The position numbers were made by a program, and so were the translations under genes. Below the pieces are notes generated by a model. That model did no database searches, was not told the origin of the DNA, and saw only the letters and a program-made list of their open reading frames with translations. Positions 8,740 through 16,738 of a DNA stretch of 64,000 bases are shown here, in pieces. Within the stretch, counting starts at the first letter, position 1; every line of letters begins with the position of its first letter. The stretch spans positions 59,990 to 123,989 of the forward strand of contig CAXHEX010000012.1 in the NCBI GenBank assembly GCA_964016105.1. Reading direction: 5' to 3'. The stretch is from Ketobacter sp964016105 (GTDB lineage: Bacteria; Pseudomonadota; Gammaproteobacteria; Pseudomonadales; Ketobacteraceae).

Positions 8740-9225
8740 ATGATTTGGAAAGCCTCAAAACACCGTCCACAGATTCCATTGGTGTGTCTTGCTTCCGTAC
8801 TCCTGTATTCAGGAGCCACGTTGGCGGATCAGCATCAACAGAACCTGCCTCATGTAATCGAGGCGTTTACGTCGGTCAAGTATCCCTTCGTCGGTGCCAG
8901 AGGCATCGGTAACGATTCGTATGGACTGGATATCACCATCTATGAAATCGATGGGATCGAGTCGATTGAACGAGACCTCTCTATTGAGATGCCAGCCGAT
9001 CCCGAAAAGTCGAAGCGGGTCGCGCTGGATCGCATCCAGCACATGGATGATCAGTCAAAAACAAAAATGCAAATGGCGGCGAAAGGGTTGGCGAAGGCGA
9101 TGCAGTATGGCGTGGATCGCTATCCAGCCATTGTCTTCGATGGCCAGGCAGTCGTATACGGCGTAACCGATGTGCAGAGCGCACTTGCGCATTACCGGGT
9201 ATGGCGGCGGGAAGGTAAGCGATGA
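8740..9225 (+). CDS. ICE protein TIGR03757 (PFL_4709) family, exported
   Basis: A 161-residue protein with a signal peptide (hydrophobic part about residues 13-29, ending Thr-Leu-Ala-Asp). The C-terminal part contains RYPAIVFDGQAVVYGVTDV, the hallmark of TIGR03757, which resembles a thioredoxin-fold TrbC/TraW-type periplasmic protein. It begins the second group of transfer genes and overlaps the next gene by 4 bp. It is probably a periplasmic pilus-assembly factor. Confidence 0.8.
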   Translation: MIWKASKHRPQIPLVCLASVLLYSGATLADQHQQNLPHVIEAFTSVKYPFVGARGIGNDSYGLDITIYEIDGIESIERDLSIEMPADPEKSKRVALDRIQHMDDQSKTKMQMAAKGLAKAMQYGVDRYPAIVFDGQAVVYGVTDVQSALAHYRVWRREGKR

Positions 9226-10241
9226 TCCGCCAGAGCTTTCTATCGTTCTGCCTTGTCATTGCGCTATGGATGCCGGTCACCGGGTTCTCCGGTACTACGA
9301 CCACACCACAGATCGTAGCCCAGACGACAACGGCGGCTTTCTCCTGCATGCGCTGGATGCCAATTGGCACCTGTTTCTGGTTACGCTGTTCCTGGACCGG
9401 CTGCAGCGTACGCACCTCGATCAAGGTGGGGCATTACAACCCGGATCTGGTGGTCAGTACCTACAACGAGCTGGGCGGGAATCCGTGGACCGAGATCCGC
9501 GCGACCCTGGGTTTGGCGCAGAAGACGGCGGCCGCGGGTCTGTTGGGCGCCTTGTTGCCGGTGCCGATTGACAGTGCTGGCAATCGCACGGAAGGAACCT
9601 CGGAGCGTGACCACAAGAATCTGGTCTACCGGGAAACTGACGCCATTGGCCACCCGCTGAGCTCGCTGACAGGTATCGTTGCTGGTACCGGTTTGTTGTG
9701 TCCGTCAGAGACTACTTCTTTCTTTCCCTATTTCCAGTCCGGCCTTGATGCCCTGTCGTGGCGGCAAGAGATCCCGGAGATCTTCTATCCCGCCAGCCTG
9801 ATTCCCGGTCTGCGCGAGCTGGGCACCTGGCCCCTCCAGACCTGGGGTGGTGTCTATCCGCGCACCGGCTGGACGACCCAGTCGGAAGAGCCCAAGGCGG
9901 CTGCCCTCAATGCCCAGCGGGCCGGTGACATCGTCACGCGTACGGGACAACCGCACGTCTATGTACCTGTGACCGGCTCATCGGGTTCCATGAAGGTTTG
10001 GTCACCGGGTCCCTTGATGGAGAAGGATCGCAGCACCGGTACCTGGCAGATGTTATTGCCGCTATCTGAATCGAGCTGCAACGTCTTTGGCACCAATGAT
10101 CTTGCCAGCCTGACCGGCTGGGGTGGCGGTCGCGTCGACACCGAGGGCGATTATGTCTGGAATCTATGGCGGCCCTACAAGTGCTGTGAGCGCCGGGGTC
10201 AGTGGTTTCTGTTTGATATTGACTGGATTGCTTACCCCTGA
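9222..10241 (+). CDS. ICE protein TIGR03756 (PFL_4710) family, TraU-like
   Basis: A 339-residue exported protein with a signal peptide and several cysteines (for example the CMRWMPIGTCFWLRC segment near residue 42 and a CC pair near residue 321), matching TraU/TIGR03756. TraU is a periplasmic, disulfide-rich protein needed for DNA transfer in F-like systems. The ATG overlaps the preceding stop. The final base of its stop is the first base of the next ATG. Confidence 0.82.
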   Translation: MIRQSFLSFCLVIALWMPVTGFSGTTTTPQIVAQTTTAAFSCMRWMPIGTCFWLRCSWTGCSVRTSIKVGHYNPDLVVSTYNELGGNPWTEIRATLGLAQKTAAAGLLGALLPVPIDSAGNRTEGTSERDHKNLVYRETDAIGHPLSSLTGIVAGTGLLCPSETTSFFPYFQSGLDALSWRQEIPEIFYPASLIPGLRELGTWPLQTWGGVYPRTGWTTQSEEPKAAALNAQRAGDIVTRTGQPHVYVPVTGSSGSMKVWSPGPLMEKDRSTGTWQMLLPLSESSCNVFGTNDLASLTGWGGGRVDTEGDYVWNLWRPYKCCERRGQWFLFDIDWIAYP

Positions 10242-11602
10242 TGAAAACGAACGCTAAACACCCATTCCCTCATCGACACGCGATCAGCTGGCTGCTGATT
10301 GGCCTCCTCAGTTTGAATAATGCGCATGCCATCACCAAGGGGCCGACGGAAGACAGTTTCTGGTATTACGAGATCGGTGGGGCAGAGCCGGTATCAGCGC
10401 CTGCCAATCCTTCTGTGGTATCCGTTACCCTGGGCGGCTCGGCGCAATTGGGGCTGGGTTATAGCTGCGGCAAATTCGACCCCGTGGCAGCCGTGACCAA
10501 TACGCTGAACGACATCGGCGCCGGTATCGACAACATGATGAACGCTATGACGGCCGCGGCCAGTGCCGCGATTGCCGCACTCCCGGCGCTGATCCTGCAG
10601 CGCGCCAATCCCGGACTCTACGACATGTTCCAGAACGCCCTGCTGCAGGCCGAGGAGACCATGCAGCTGGCGACCAAGTCCTGTGAGCAGATGGAGGCCG
10701 AGATCGCCCAGGGCAAAAATCCCTATGCCGATCTCATCACGCTCTCCAAAGGCAATGACTGGAAGCTCCAGATGGGCGTAGGCGGCAATGATGCAGTAAC
10801 CGCCAAGGACGCCGTCGAGACCTCTAACGGGGACAATGGCGTGCCCTGGATCGGCGGGCAGGCCGGAGGCTCGGGGCAGCCAGTGCTGGAATTTACCGGC
10901 GACATCGTCAAGGCCGGGTACAACATCAATATGAATCGCCCGATCACGACGGCAGGCCCGGTGCCTCCTGCATCGGCCACCCGCCTGACGGAGATCTGGA
11001 CAACACCTACCGATGCGCGTAACTGGGTCGTCGATGTGGTCGGCGAAAACATCGTTACGACCTGTGATACCTGCCGCAAGGACAGTATTCCCGGTACCGG
11101 ACTGCTGCCAAAGCTCAATCAGGAAGCGACTACCGTAACGACGGAAATCCAGAACCTGGTCTCCGGCGCAACGCCCCCGACACTGGCCAACCTGGACAAT
11201 ATTACTGCCCCCGGCGTGGCCATCACCCGCCAGGTCATCGAAGCGATCCGGGAGATGCCGGCCTCCGAACAGAGCCTCATCATGGGCCGGCTGGTTTCCG
11301 AGATCAGTACGGCACGCACGGTGGAGAAGGCGCTGTATGCCCGCCGTTTGCTGCTTTCCGGCCGCCAGGTGCCCGAGGTCTATGCTACCGAGGTGGCCCG
11401 CGAGCACGCGGACAAATCCATCACCGAGTTGGACAAGGAGATCGAGAACCTGTTGTTCGAGACCCGGGTGCGCAAGGAGGTGGTTTCCGACACGATTGCG
11501 ACCTTGCTTCAACGCGCCGCGGCCCGTCGGCAGTCGTCCCTGAAAACGCCAGAAGTCCCGACCATCGATCCACGTCCGCTGAGCAATGGCCGTGTCCAAT
11601 AA
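10241..11602 (+). CDS. ICE protein TIGR03755 (PFL_4711) family, TraH-like
   Basis: This 453-residue protein has a signal peptide ending near residue 30 (Asn-Ala-His-Ala), an Ala-rich helical segment near residues 85-125 and a C-terminal helical, charged region. It corresponds to TIGR03755, which holds the TraH-like place in these ICEs and likely works in pilus assembly at the outer membrane. The stop overlaps the next start by 17 bp. Confidence 0.8.
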   Translation: MKTNAKHPFPHRHAISWLLIGLLSLNNAHAITKGPTEDSFWYYEIGGAEPVSAPANPSVVSVTLGGSAQLGLGYSCGKFDPVAAVTNTLNDIGAGIDNMMNAMTAAASAAIAALPALILQRANPGLYDMFQNALLQAEETMQLATKSCEQMEAEIAQGKNPYADLITLSKGNDWKLQMGVGGNDAVTAKDAVETSNGDNGVPWIGGQAGGSGQPVLEFTGDIVKAGYNINMNRPITTAGPVPPASATRLTEIWTTPTDARNWVVDVVGENIVTTCDTCRKDSIPGTGLLPKLNQEATTVTTEIQNLVSGATPPTLANLDNITAPGVAITRQVIEAIREMPASEQSLIMGRLVSEISTARTVEKALYARRLLLSGRQVPEVYATEVAREHADKSITELDKEIENLLFETRVRKEVVSDTIATLLQRAAARRQSSLKTPEVPTIDPRPLSNGRVQ

Positions 11603-11969
11603 CGGATTTGCCTTGCGTCGGCGCTGGTTCTTTTTGCTGACCCTGCTGGCATTTGGTCTGGCACTGGTGGCTGGCGCCATCCTCTGGCATTCGGTCGAGA
11701 CCACCTCTGTAGTCGCGGTGCAAACACGGATCGATGCCTTAAAGCCACTCCTGACTAGCATTCGAGTTTCTCTGATTGCCCTGTTGGCGATGGGCTGGCC
11801 ATGGATCGTGAACGCTCTTCAACGTTGGGGACGTCTGGATGAGATACAGGCCACGAACTTGCTCGCTGTACGCTGGCGTATCGTGACCTGGCTCGTCGTG
11901 ATCGAGCTGGTGTTGGGGCAGAACCTGCTAGGCCAGATGCTGGCCGTACTGCAGGGGAGCGGGGCATGA
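11586..11969 (+). CDS. Small conjugal transfer membrane protein between TraH-like and TraG
   Basis: A 127-residue protein with hydrophobic helices near residues 14-36, 53-75 and 92-120. It overlaps both neighbours (17 bp upstream, 4 bp downstream), so it is surely part of the transfer operon. ICEs of this type carry a small membrane protein here. I do not recognise a named family, and its function is unknown. Confidence 0.7.
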   Translation: MAVSNNGFALRRRWFFLLTLLAFGLALVAGAILWHSVETTSVVAVQTRIDALKPLLTSIRVSLIALLAMGWPWIVNALQRWGRLDEIQATNLLAVRWRIVTWLVVIELVLGQNLLGQMLAVLQGSGA

Positions 11970-13531
11970 CCGTCGACAGCTATCTCGAACTCTTCACTAC
12001 GTTATTCGGCTGGACCTTCTACGGAATTTTGTGGGATGTGCTGGTCGGCACCGGTATCGTGTTCCTGCCGTTCCTTGGCATCCTGATCGACAACTGGCGG
12101 GAACCGGCCCAGGGTGGTGAGTTCGGTACCGTCACCGGATTGTCGTTGCGGCGCATGGAGCTGGAGCTCTTCATCGCATTACTGGTGGTTGTATTATCCG
12201 GTCAACCGGCCGCGTTGACGCCACTGAACGCGGCTTCGCTCAACTACACGCCGCCACCGACTTTGATCGATCCCACGCCACCGACGGCGACTGTGGCCGC
12301 ACCCCAGAGCACCTACGGTTCCACCGGCTTCACCGGTTCGCCGGCTACGGTGAACATCCCGGTGTGGTGGTATGCGGTGCTTTCGATGACCTCGGGATTC
12401 AATCACGCGGTGGTCGAAGGCCTTCCAAGTGCTGCGGATATGCGTACCTACGAACAACAGGCGCGGCTCGCGACCATTGCGGATCCGCGTCTGCGCCAGG
12501 AAGTGAGCGATTTCTTCAGCCAGTGCTACATTCCGGCCCGGTCGATGTACCAGTCAGAACGACCCGCCACTGCTGCGGTGAATGCTCTTCTGACGACCTA
12601 TGGCCCCGACGATCCGGACTGGATGGGATCGCAGGTCTATCGCAATACGCCGGGCTACTATGACACCCTGCGTGCCACCACGCAGGTCAGCGGCTGGGCC
12701 TACAATGCGGCCCGTGATACCGAATATGATCCTACGGCTCCACCCACCTGGGGCAGGCCTTACTGCAAGCAGTGGTGGGAGGACGCCTCGGGTGGCCTGC
12801 GTGAAAAGTTGATCAACGAGGCCGATGCCACATCGGCTGGCTTTTCAGGTCTCGTGGTTGCGATTGCCCCGGCCCTGGCCAGCGAACAGCAAAATGATGC
12901 CGTGGCCAAGACCGTTCTGGCGAATTCCCCGCCATCGTGGTCGAACAACGACCTCGTGGCCCACAATTCCGGCAGTACCGGATTACTCAGTACGGTAGAG
13001 AATGTCGCCAAGGGTGGCCTGGCATCCGGCGGCGTGGTGGCCGCCTCGGCGCTGTTCTCGGTCACCATGACCGCAGTCCTGCAGGCGCTCCCGATGGTGC
13101 AGGCCGTGCTCCTGCTCGGCATCTATGCCTTGCTGCCCATGATCGTGGTGCTGTCGCGTTATTCCATCTCCATGATGGTCATCGGCGCCATGGCTATCTT
13201 CACCGTCAAGTTCTGGAGCGTGCTCTGGTACCTGGCGCTGTGGGTGGATCAGAACCTCATCCTGTCCATGTACCCGGATGTGAATGTCTTCCTGCAGATG
13301 TTCGCCAACCCCGGCGAGCACGACATCAAGCGCATGTTGCTCAACATGATCACGACCAGCCTCTATCTGGGTTTGCCATTGCTCTGGAGCGGAATGATGG
13401 CGTGGGCGGGATTGCATATCGGGCGTTCGATCAATTCGGTACAAGGCGAATTCACACGGACCGCTCAAGATGCAGGGCGACAAGGTGGAAGTATCGGTAA
13501 GGCCGTTGTGTCCAAGGGGGCGAAGCGATAA
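11966..13531 (+). CDS. traG: TraG-like mating-pair stabilisation / conjugal transfer protein
   Basis: A 521-residue membrane protein with helices near residues 13-45 and 60-80, a long periplasmic loop, and a cluster of helices at about 350-490 with Met-rich stretches. This fits the N-terminal TraG domain of ICE and F-like systems, which acts in pilus assembly and mating-pair stabilisation. It is shorter than F TraG because the C-terminal entry-exclusion-type domain is absent, as in other ICE copies. It is the last transfer gene in the window. Confidence 0.82.
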   Translation: MTVDSYLELFTTLFGWTFYGILWDVLVGTGIVFLPFLGILIDNWREPAQGGEFGTVTGLSLRRMELELFIALLVVVLSGQPAALTPLNAASLNYTPPPTLIDPTPPTATVAAPQSTYGSTGFTGSPATVNIPVWWYAVLSMTSGFNHAVVEGLPSAADMRTYEQQARLATIADPRLRQEVSDFFSQCYIPARSMYQSERPATAAVNALLTTYGPDDPDWMGSQVYRNTPGYYDTLRATTQVSGWAYNAARDTEYDPTAPPTWGRPYCKQWWEDASGGLREKLINEADATSAGFSGLVVAIAPALASEQQNDAVAKTVLANSPPSWSNNDLVAHNSGSTGLLSTVENVAKGGLASGGVVAASALFSVTMTAVLQALPMVQAVLLLGIYALLPMIVVLSRYSISMMVIGAMAIFTVKFWSVLWYLALWVDQNLILSMYPDVNVFLQMFANPGEHDIKRMLLNMITTSLYLGLPLLWSGMMAWAGLHIGRSINSVQGEFTRTAQDAGRQGGSIGKAVVSKGAKR

Positions 13532-13536
13532 CGGAT

Positions 13537-13752
13537 TTACAAATCCTCTTCATACCACCCGTAAGGATCAGTGCCATTGTCAAACTTCCGGGTACGGAAA
13601 TTATAATTGCCAGTCAGGTCGCCATCCTCAGAATCATCTTCTTCGGATGTGACGACGCCAGCAGCCAGCAAGCCAATAAGGCCAGCGACAAGTTTGCTCG
13701 TGACGCCAATGATTGCTTTCAGAACTAATAATAATTTTCTTGAATAGTGCAT
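13537..13752 (-). CDS. Hypothetical small protein, one membrane helix and acidic tail
   Basis: The frame is open to 13869, but the upstream part overlaps the acetyltransferase gene, so an internal Met is likely: 13803 or, as given here, 13752. From 13752 it encodes about 71 residues: a basic start, a hydrophobic helix with Gly-rich turns, an Asp/Glu-rich stretch and the tail FDNGTDPYGWYEEDL. No clear ribosome site marks the start. I recognise no function. Its stop faces the traG stop with a gap of only 5 bp. Confidence 0.45.
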   Translation of the reverse strand: MHYSRKLLLVLKAIIGVTSKLVAGLIGLLAAGVVTSEEDDSEDGDLTGNYNFRTRKFDNGTDPYGWYEEDL

Positions 13753-13819
13753 AGTGCTTGGGCTCAGGACGCGCCGCAACGCTGCGCGCTCCTTGAATCT
13801 CATGGTTATGTTCGCGTAG

Positions 13820-14356
13820 TTACCAATAAACGGGATCATTAAATTCCTTAACGCATATGGGGCGTTCATTAATAGCTGGAATTGGCTCTCCCGTTAATGA
13901 TTGGCCAAGCCAGCCTACTGGCATTGAGAGCTTTAGAGGGGCCTGGATGATATCTTCTGACAGGGGTTCAAATCCCACCTTTGAGTAGAAGGATGGATCA
14001 CCATATGTGATAGCAACACTCACAGAACTATTTTTCAGTTCATTGAGTCCATAATTGATTAGTGCCTGGCCTACGCCTTTTCCCTGATGTTTAGTGCTCA
14101 CTGCAACCGGAGCGAGCATATAAACCAGAATAGACCCATTAAACCGAAGGCGAGTAAAGAAAATAGAACCAATAAGCGATTCATTTTGAAATGTGCCGAG
14201 ACAGATTATTTCTTCATTGTCGATATTGGAGGATAGCTCTGAGGCAAGATTGCCAATTAGCTTACCTTCTTCGTCTCCTTCAGATGATGTGAAAACAGAC
14301 GTGAAAAGCCTCGTCACTTCATTTTGATAGTTTTTGTCGAGAACCTTATGCTTCAT
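13820..14356 (-). CDS. GNAT-family N-acetyltransferase
   Basis: A 178-residue protein with the acetyl-CoA pyrophosphate loop QGKGVG at residues 91-96 following a beta-strand of the form LAPVAVSTKH, as in YhbS-like GNAT enzymes. The substrate cannot be told from sequence. AT content is higher than in the transfer genes. It lies alone between traG and the unknown/XRE pair, so it looks like a separately acquired cargo gene. Confidence 0.85.
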   Translation of the reverse strand: MKHKVLDKNYQNEVTRLFTSVFTSSEGDEEGKLIGNLASELSSNIDNEEIICLGTFQNESLIGSIFFTRLRFNGSILVYMLAPVAVSTKHQGKGVGQALINYGLNELKNSSVSVAITYGDPSFYSKVGFEPLSEDIIQAPLKLSMPVGWLGQSLTGEPIPAINERPICVKEFNDPVYW

Positions 14357-14403
14357 AGATTGTCCTGCAATCGTGTTTCGCTAACATTTTGAACATCAGG
14401 ATA

Positions 14404-14493
14404 TCAAACAGACTTGGCGCGATACTCCCAAAACACGATTAGCCCGATAATGAACGCGGCGAATAGTGTGAACTTGCTGAACTGAAAGTCCAT
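14404..14493 (-). CDS. Possible 29-residue single-helix membrane peptide
   Basis: On the minus strand an ATG at 14493 opens 29 codons closed by TGA at 14404. The product starts MDFQFSKFTLF, continues with an almost purely hydrophobic stretch and ends in WEYRAKSV. This is the shape of small inner-membrane peptides, including type I toxins and stress peptides. AGAG precedes the ATG at a short distance. It fills most of the 180-bp gap between the acetyltransferase and the next gene. There is no homology evidence, so it may be chance. Confidence 0.35.
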   Translation of the reverse strand: MDFQFSKFTLFAAFIIGLIVFWEYRAKSV

Positions 14494-14536
14494 GTCTCTA
14501 TGATTTTACGAGGCGTGATTCGGGATGTTAATTTTT

Positions 14537-15535
14537 TCAGAACTCCCCATCCCGGACCACATTACCTTTGCTGATTATCTTGACAGTTTTAGGATGAACC
14601 GGTTCGTTGTCCGGCAGCAGTCCCTTGCCTTTCTCAATCACCTTGGCAGCGACACTGGTCAGCTTGCCTAATGTGTCAGAACCGGCAAGCGCCTTGCTAT
14701 CGCTATAGTAGTCAAACCAGGGCAGCCCGGCACTCGTGTAATCTTTAGCTGTCGGCGGCGTATGCGGGGGCTGGTGCCCTGTGATTGACAGATATTGCTC
14801 ACTGTTGGCCAGGTGGACGAAGCACCGGAAGCCATTGTCCAGATCCCAGGCATCGATGCCGTACTCGTCCTCGTAGATCTCCTGCCGCATCAAGCCGCCT
14901 GGAGCAAGTCCCATATCCGGAGCAGCGGATTCGCAGACCGTGCGACTGAACATTGGCATCTCGAGGTAGTCCATGTCTGCTTCCACGGTGCGCTCGAAAT
15001 GTTCGACGTAAACATCATGCTTCATCGGGTAGACGATGATCTGGAGTCCGCCATGTTCAGCCTTACCGGTAATCTGCTCCTCGGCTGTAAATCCTTCACC
15101 AAGCGGCATGGCGACAAACTGCCGTATGAAAGCCTCCGAGACGTTGAAACCGTCCAGCCAGGGCTGCTCCGGAATCACCGCATAGTCCTGCGGATCAGCC
15201 GAAAGCCCATTGCTCCAGTGCTCCCCGGAAACCGCGTTGATCTTGCCGGCGGCAATCTTGACGGCGCAGGGGTAGTCACCTGAGAAATTGATCCAAAGCG
15301 CCTCTGACTGATACATGGGTATGAAGACGCCACCATGTGTCCGCCAGGTATCAGGCAAGTTGTCTGCGAAGTCATCTACGTGCTCCACCGGGAAACGACC
15401 CAAGCCCGGGGGGAGGGGGTATTCCCGGTTGTCATCCGGGATCCGCAGGGTGCGTTGGAAGTCGATGCTACACGCCGCTTTCTTGTGGACCTCCGGAAAC
15501 CGGAAGGTCAGTTGGTTGTTCATTAGTTCGATCAT
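14537..15535 (-). CDS. Conserved hypothetical protein paired with XRE repressor
   Basis: This protein of 328-332 residues (ATGs at 15535 and 15523 in frame) is soluble, has no signal peptide or membrane helix, and contains many aromatic residues. I do not recognise a family. It lies 33 bp downstream of the XRE regulator on the same strand, so the two are probably co-transcribed. An XRE gene followed by an unknown effector under a tight palindromic operator looks like a stress or toxin-type module, but there is no sequence proof of toxicity. Confidence 0.65.
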   Translation of the reverse strand: MIELMNNQLTFRFPEVHKKAACSIDFQRTLRIPDDNREYPLPPGLGRFPVEHVDDFADNLPDTWRTHGGVFIPMYQSEALWINFSGDYPCAVKIAAGKINAVSGEHWSNGLSADPQDYAVIPEQPWLDGFNVSEAFIRQFVAMPLGEGFTAEEQITGKAEHGGLQIIVYPMKHDVYVEHFERTVEADMDYLEMPMFSRTVCESAAPDMGLAPGGLMRQEIYEDEYGIDAWDLDNGFRCFVHLANSEQYLSITGHQPPHTPPTAKDYTSAGLPWFDYYSDSKALAGSDTLGKLTSVAAKVIEKGKGLLPDNEPVHPKTVKIISKGNVVRDGEF

Positions 15536-15568
15536 TGTCTTTTCTCCCCTGAGTCAATAATTCAGGTG

Positions 15569-15919
15569 TTACCAGTCGCCATCACGGACATCCCGGGCAA
15601 TACGCAACAGCGCGTGATCCGGTGCGGATTTGAGCTGGCGGATCAGGTCAGCGAACAGTTGCGGCCGCTTGCGAATGATCTCCTGCAAATCCGTCGATAC
15701 CTTCCCGGCCATTGCCAGCAGCACATCCGGGTCTTCGCCGAGCTCCTCGGCTAATGCCCGGATCTTCGCCTCCGACGGTGGCGCCACATCCCCGCGTTCT
15801 ATCTTGCTGAGATAGGCGGGCTCCACGCCGATTCGCTGAGCGACCTGCCGGACGGAAAACCGCCGATCCTCTGACTTCAGGGCCTCGCGATGTTTACGGA
15901 TGTATTCTCCGAATGTCAT
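15569..15919 (-). CDS. XRE-family helix-turn-helix transcriptional regulator
   Basis: A 116-residue protein. The helix-turn-helix spans about residues 22-41, with the typical AYLSKIERGD recognition-helix end and the following Pro-Pro-Ser-Glu turn. The C-terminal part is helical and probably serves for dimer formation. I start it at 15919 rather than further upstream because the homologous part begins there. The start codon lies inside a perfect palindrome, which points to autorepression of this gene and the unknown gene after it. Confidence 0.88.
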   Translation of the reverse strand: MTFGEYIRKHREALKSEDRRFSVRQVAQRIGVEPAYLSKIERGDVAPPSEAKIRALAEELGEDPDVLLAMAGKVSTDLQEIIRKRPQLFADLIRQLKSAPDHALLRIARDVRDGDW

Positions 15920-15939
15920 GTGTACTATATAGTACACAT
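15918..15939. promoter_or_regulatory. Perfect 22-bp palindrome, operator of the XRE gene
   Basis: Bases 15918-15939 read identically on both strands; the core is TGTACTATATAGTACA. The left end contains the XRE start codon. A site of this length and perfection at the start of an HTH gene is almost surely the protein's own operator. Bound dimer would block both promoter clearance and translation start. Confidence 0.8.
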
Positions 15940-16010
15940 TTGTTTCTGAGGCAAGCTTTCTCGGTAATGCAGGTGGGTGTTGAAAACATCGGACAGCCTT
16001 GGATCGATTG

Positions 16011-16733
16011 TCACTGCCACGAGCGCAGGCCCACGGACTGGCTGCCACTACCTTCTGACCTAACCTCGAGATTTGGGCTCTTTGATGCAAGGTAGGCAAT
16101 GGGTTGATCCAGGACGAAGGGATAGAGCACTGTCAAGGAGGACAGTGTTGGGATGGGCACAGCTTTCCCAACATAGCGAAGTGCCGCCTCGATCAACCAG
16201 GCAACGGCCTGATCATTTGTGATGACGATCAGATCCTTCCGTACCAATCGTTTGCCATTTTCTACTCTTTCAATTGCTCCCCAACTCGCCTGGCTCTGAA
16301 TGACCATATTGGTCATGCGCCGGGTACCTTCACGTTCGCCATAGGTTTCACTCATCCGACGATGAAGTTCGGCTGAGGAACAGTCACCTTGTAACGCAGA
16401 AAGGCGCCCTACCAGCTCAGCGACCTTCCCGAAGAACGGGTAGGTGGCAATCGCCATTCCCCAAGTTAGCGCAGCTATAGGCGTGCTCGGATCTGCCTTG
16501 AATATCTCGACACCTTTCTCAGCAAAACCAGAAAGCTCAGGGCGCGGTTCTAACCAAAGCCGGTTCAACACAGTCCGGGTTTTTTTGCGCGCAGCTGCGC
16601 CAAGGCCCGCATCATCCAGCAAGGTATCTAGTTCGTCGAGCGTACCGAAATCAGCACGAACCCGCAGGGCAGCTGCTGCCCATTCGAGCGGGATAAAGCG
16701 GTCAAAACCAATTTTAGGTGCTGATGGTGTCAT
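16011..16733 (-). CDS. brxA: BrxA, BREX system protein (DUF1819)
   Basis: A 240-residue protein of the BrxA/DUF1819 type: an all-helical, basic protein whose middle part has LDDAGLGAAARKKTRTVLNR and a Trp-Leu-Glu-Pro turn typical of the family. Solved BrxA proteins resemble NusB-like RNA-binding folds and bind DNA. Here it is the last gene of the operon, as in type III BREX, and starts 5 bp after the pglZ stop. Confidence 0.82.
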   Translation of the reverse strand: MTPSAPKIGFDRFIPLEWAAAALRVRADFGTLDELDTLLDDAGLGAAARKKTRTVLNRLWLEPRPELSGFAEKGVEIFKADPSTPIAALTWGMAIATYPFFGKVAELVGRLSALQGDCSSAELHRRMSETYGEREGTRRMTNMVIQSQASWGAIERVENGKRLVRKDLIVITNDQAVAWLIEAALRYVGKAVPIPTLSSLTVLYPFVLDQPIAYLASKSPNLEVRSEGSGSQSVGLRSWQ

Positions 16734-16738
16734 ACAGT

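Noticed and set aside
10394..11761. A 455-codon minus-strand frame across the TraH-like gene
   Set aside because: Same reason: antisense shadow of a supported gene, with low-complexity Gly/Arg/His content and no start signal.
13533..13546. GGATTT-AC-AAATCC inverted repeat at the end of traG as a terminator
   Set aside because: Arms are short and AT-rich, the loop is too small, and no U-run follows, so it is too weak to call.
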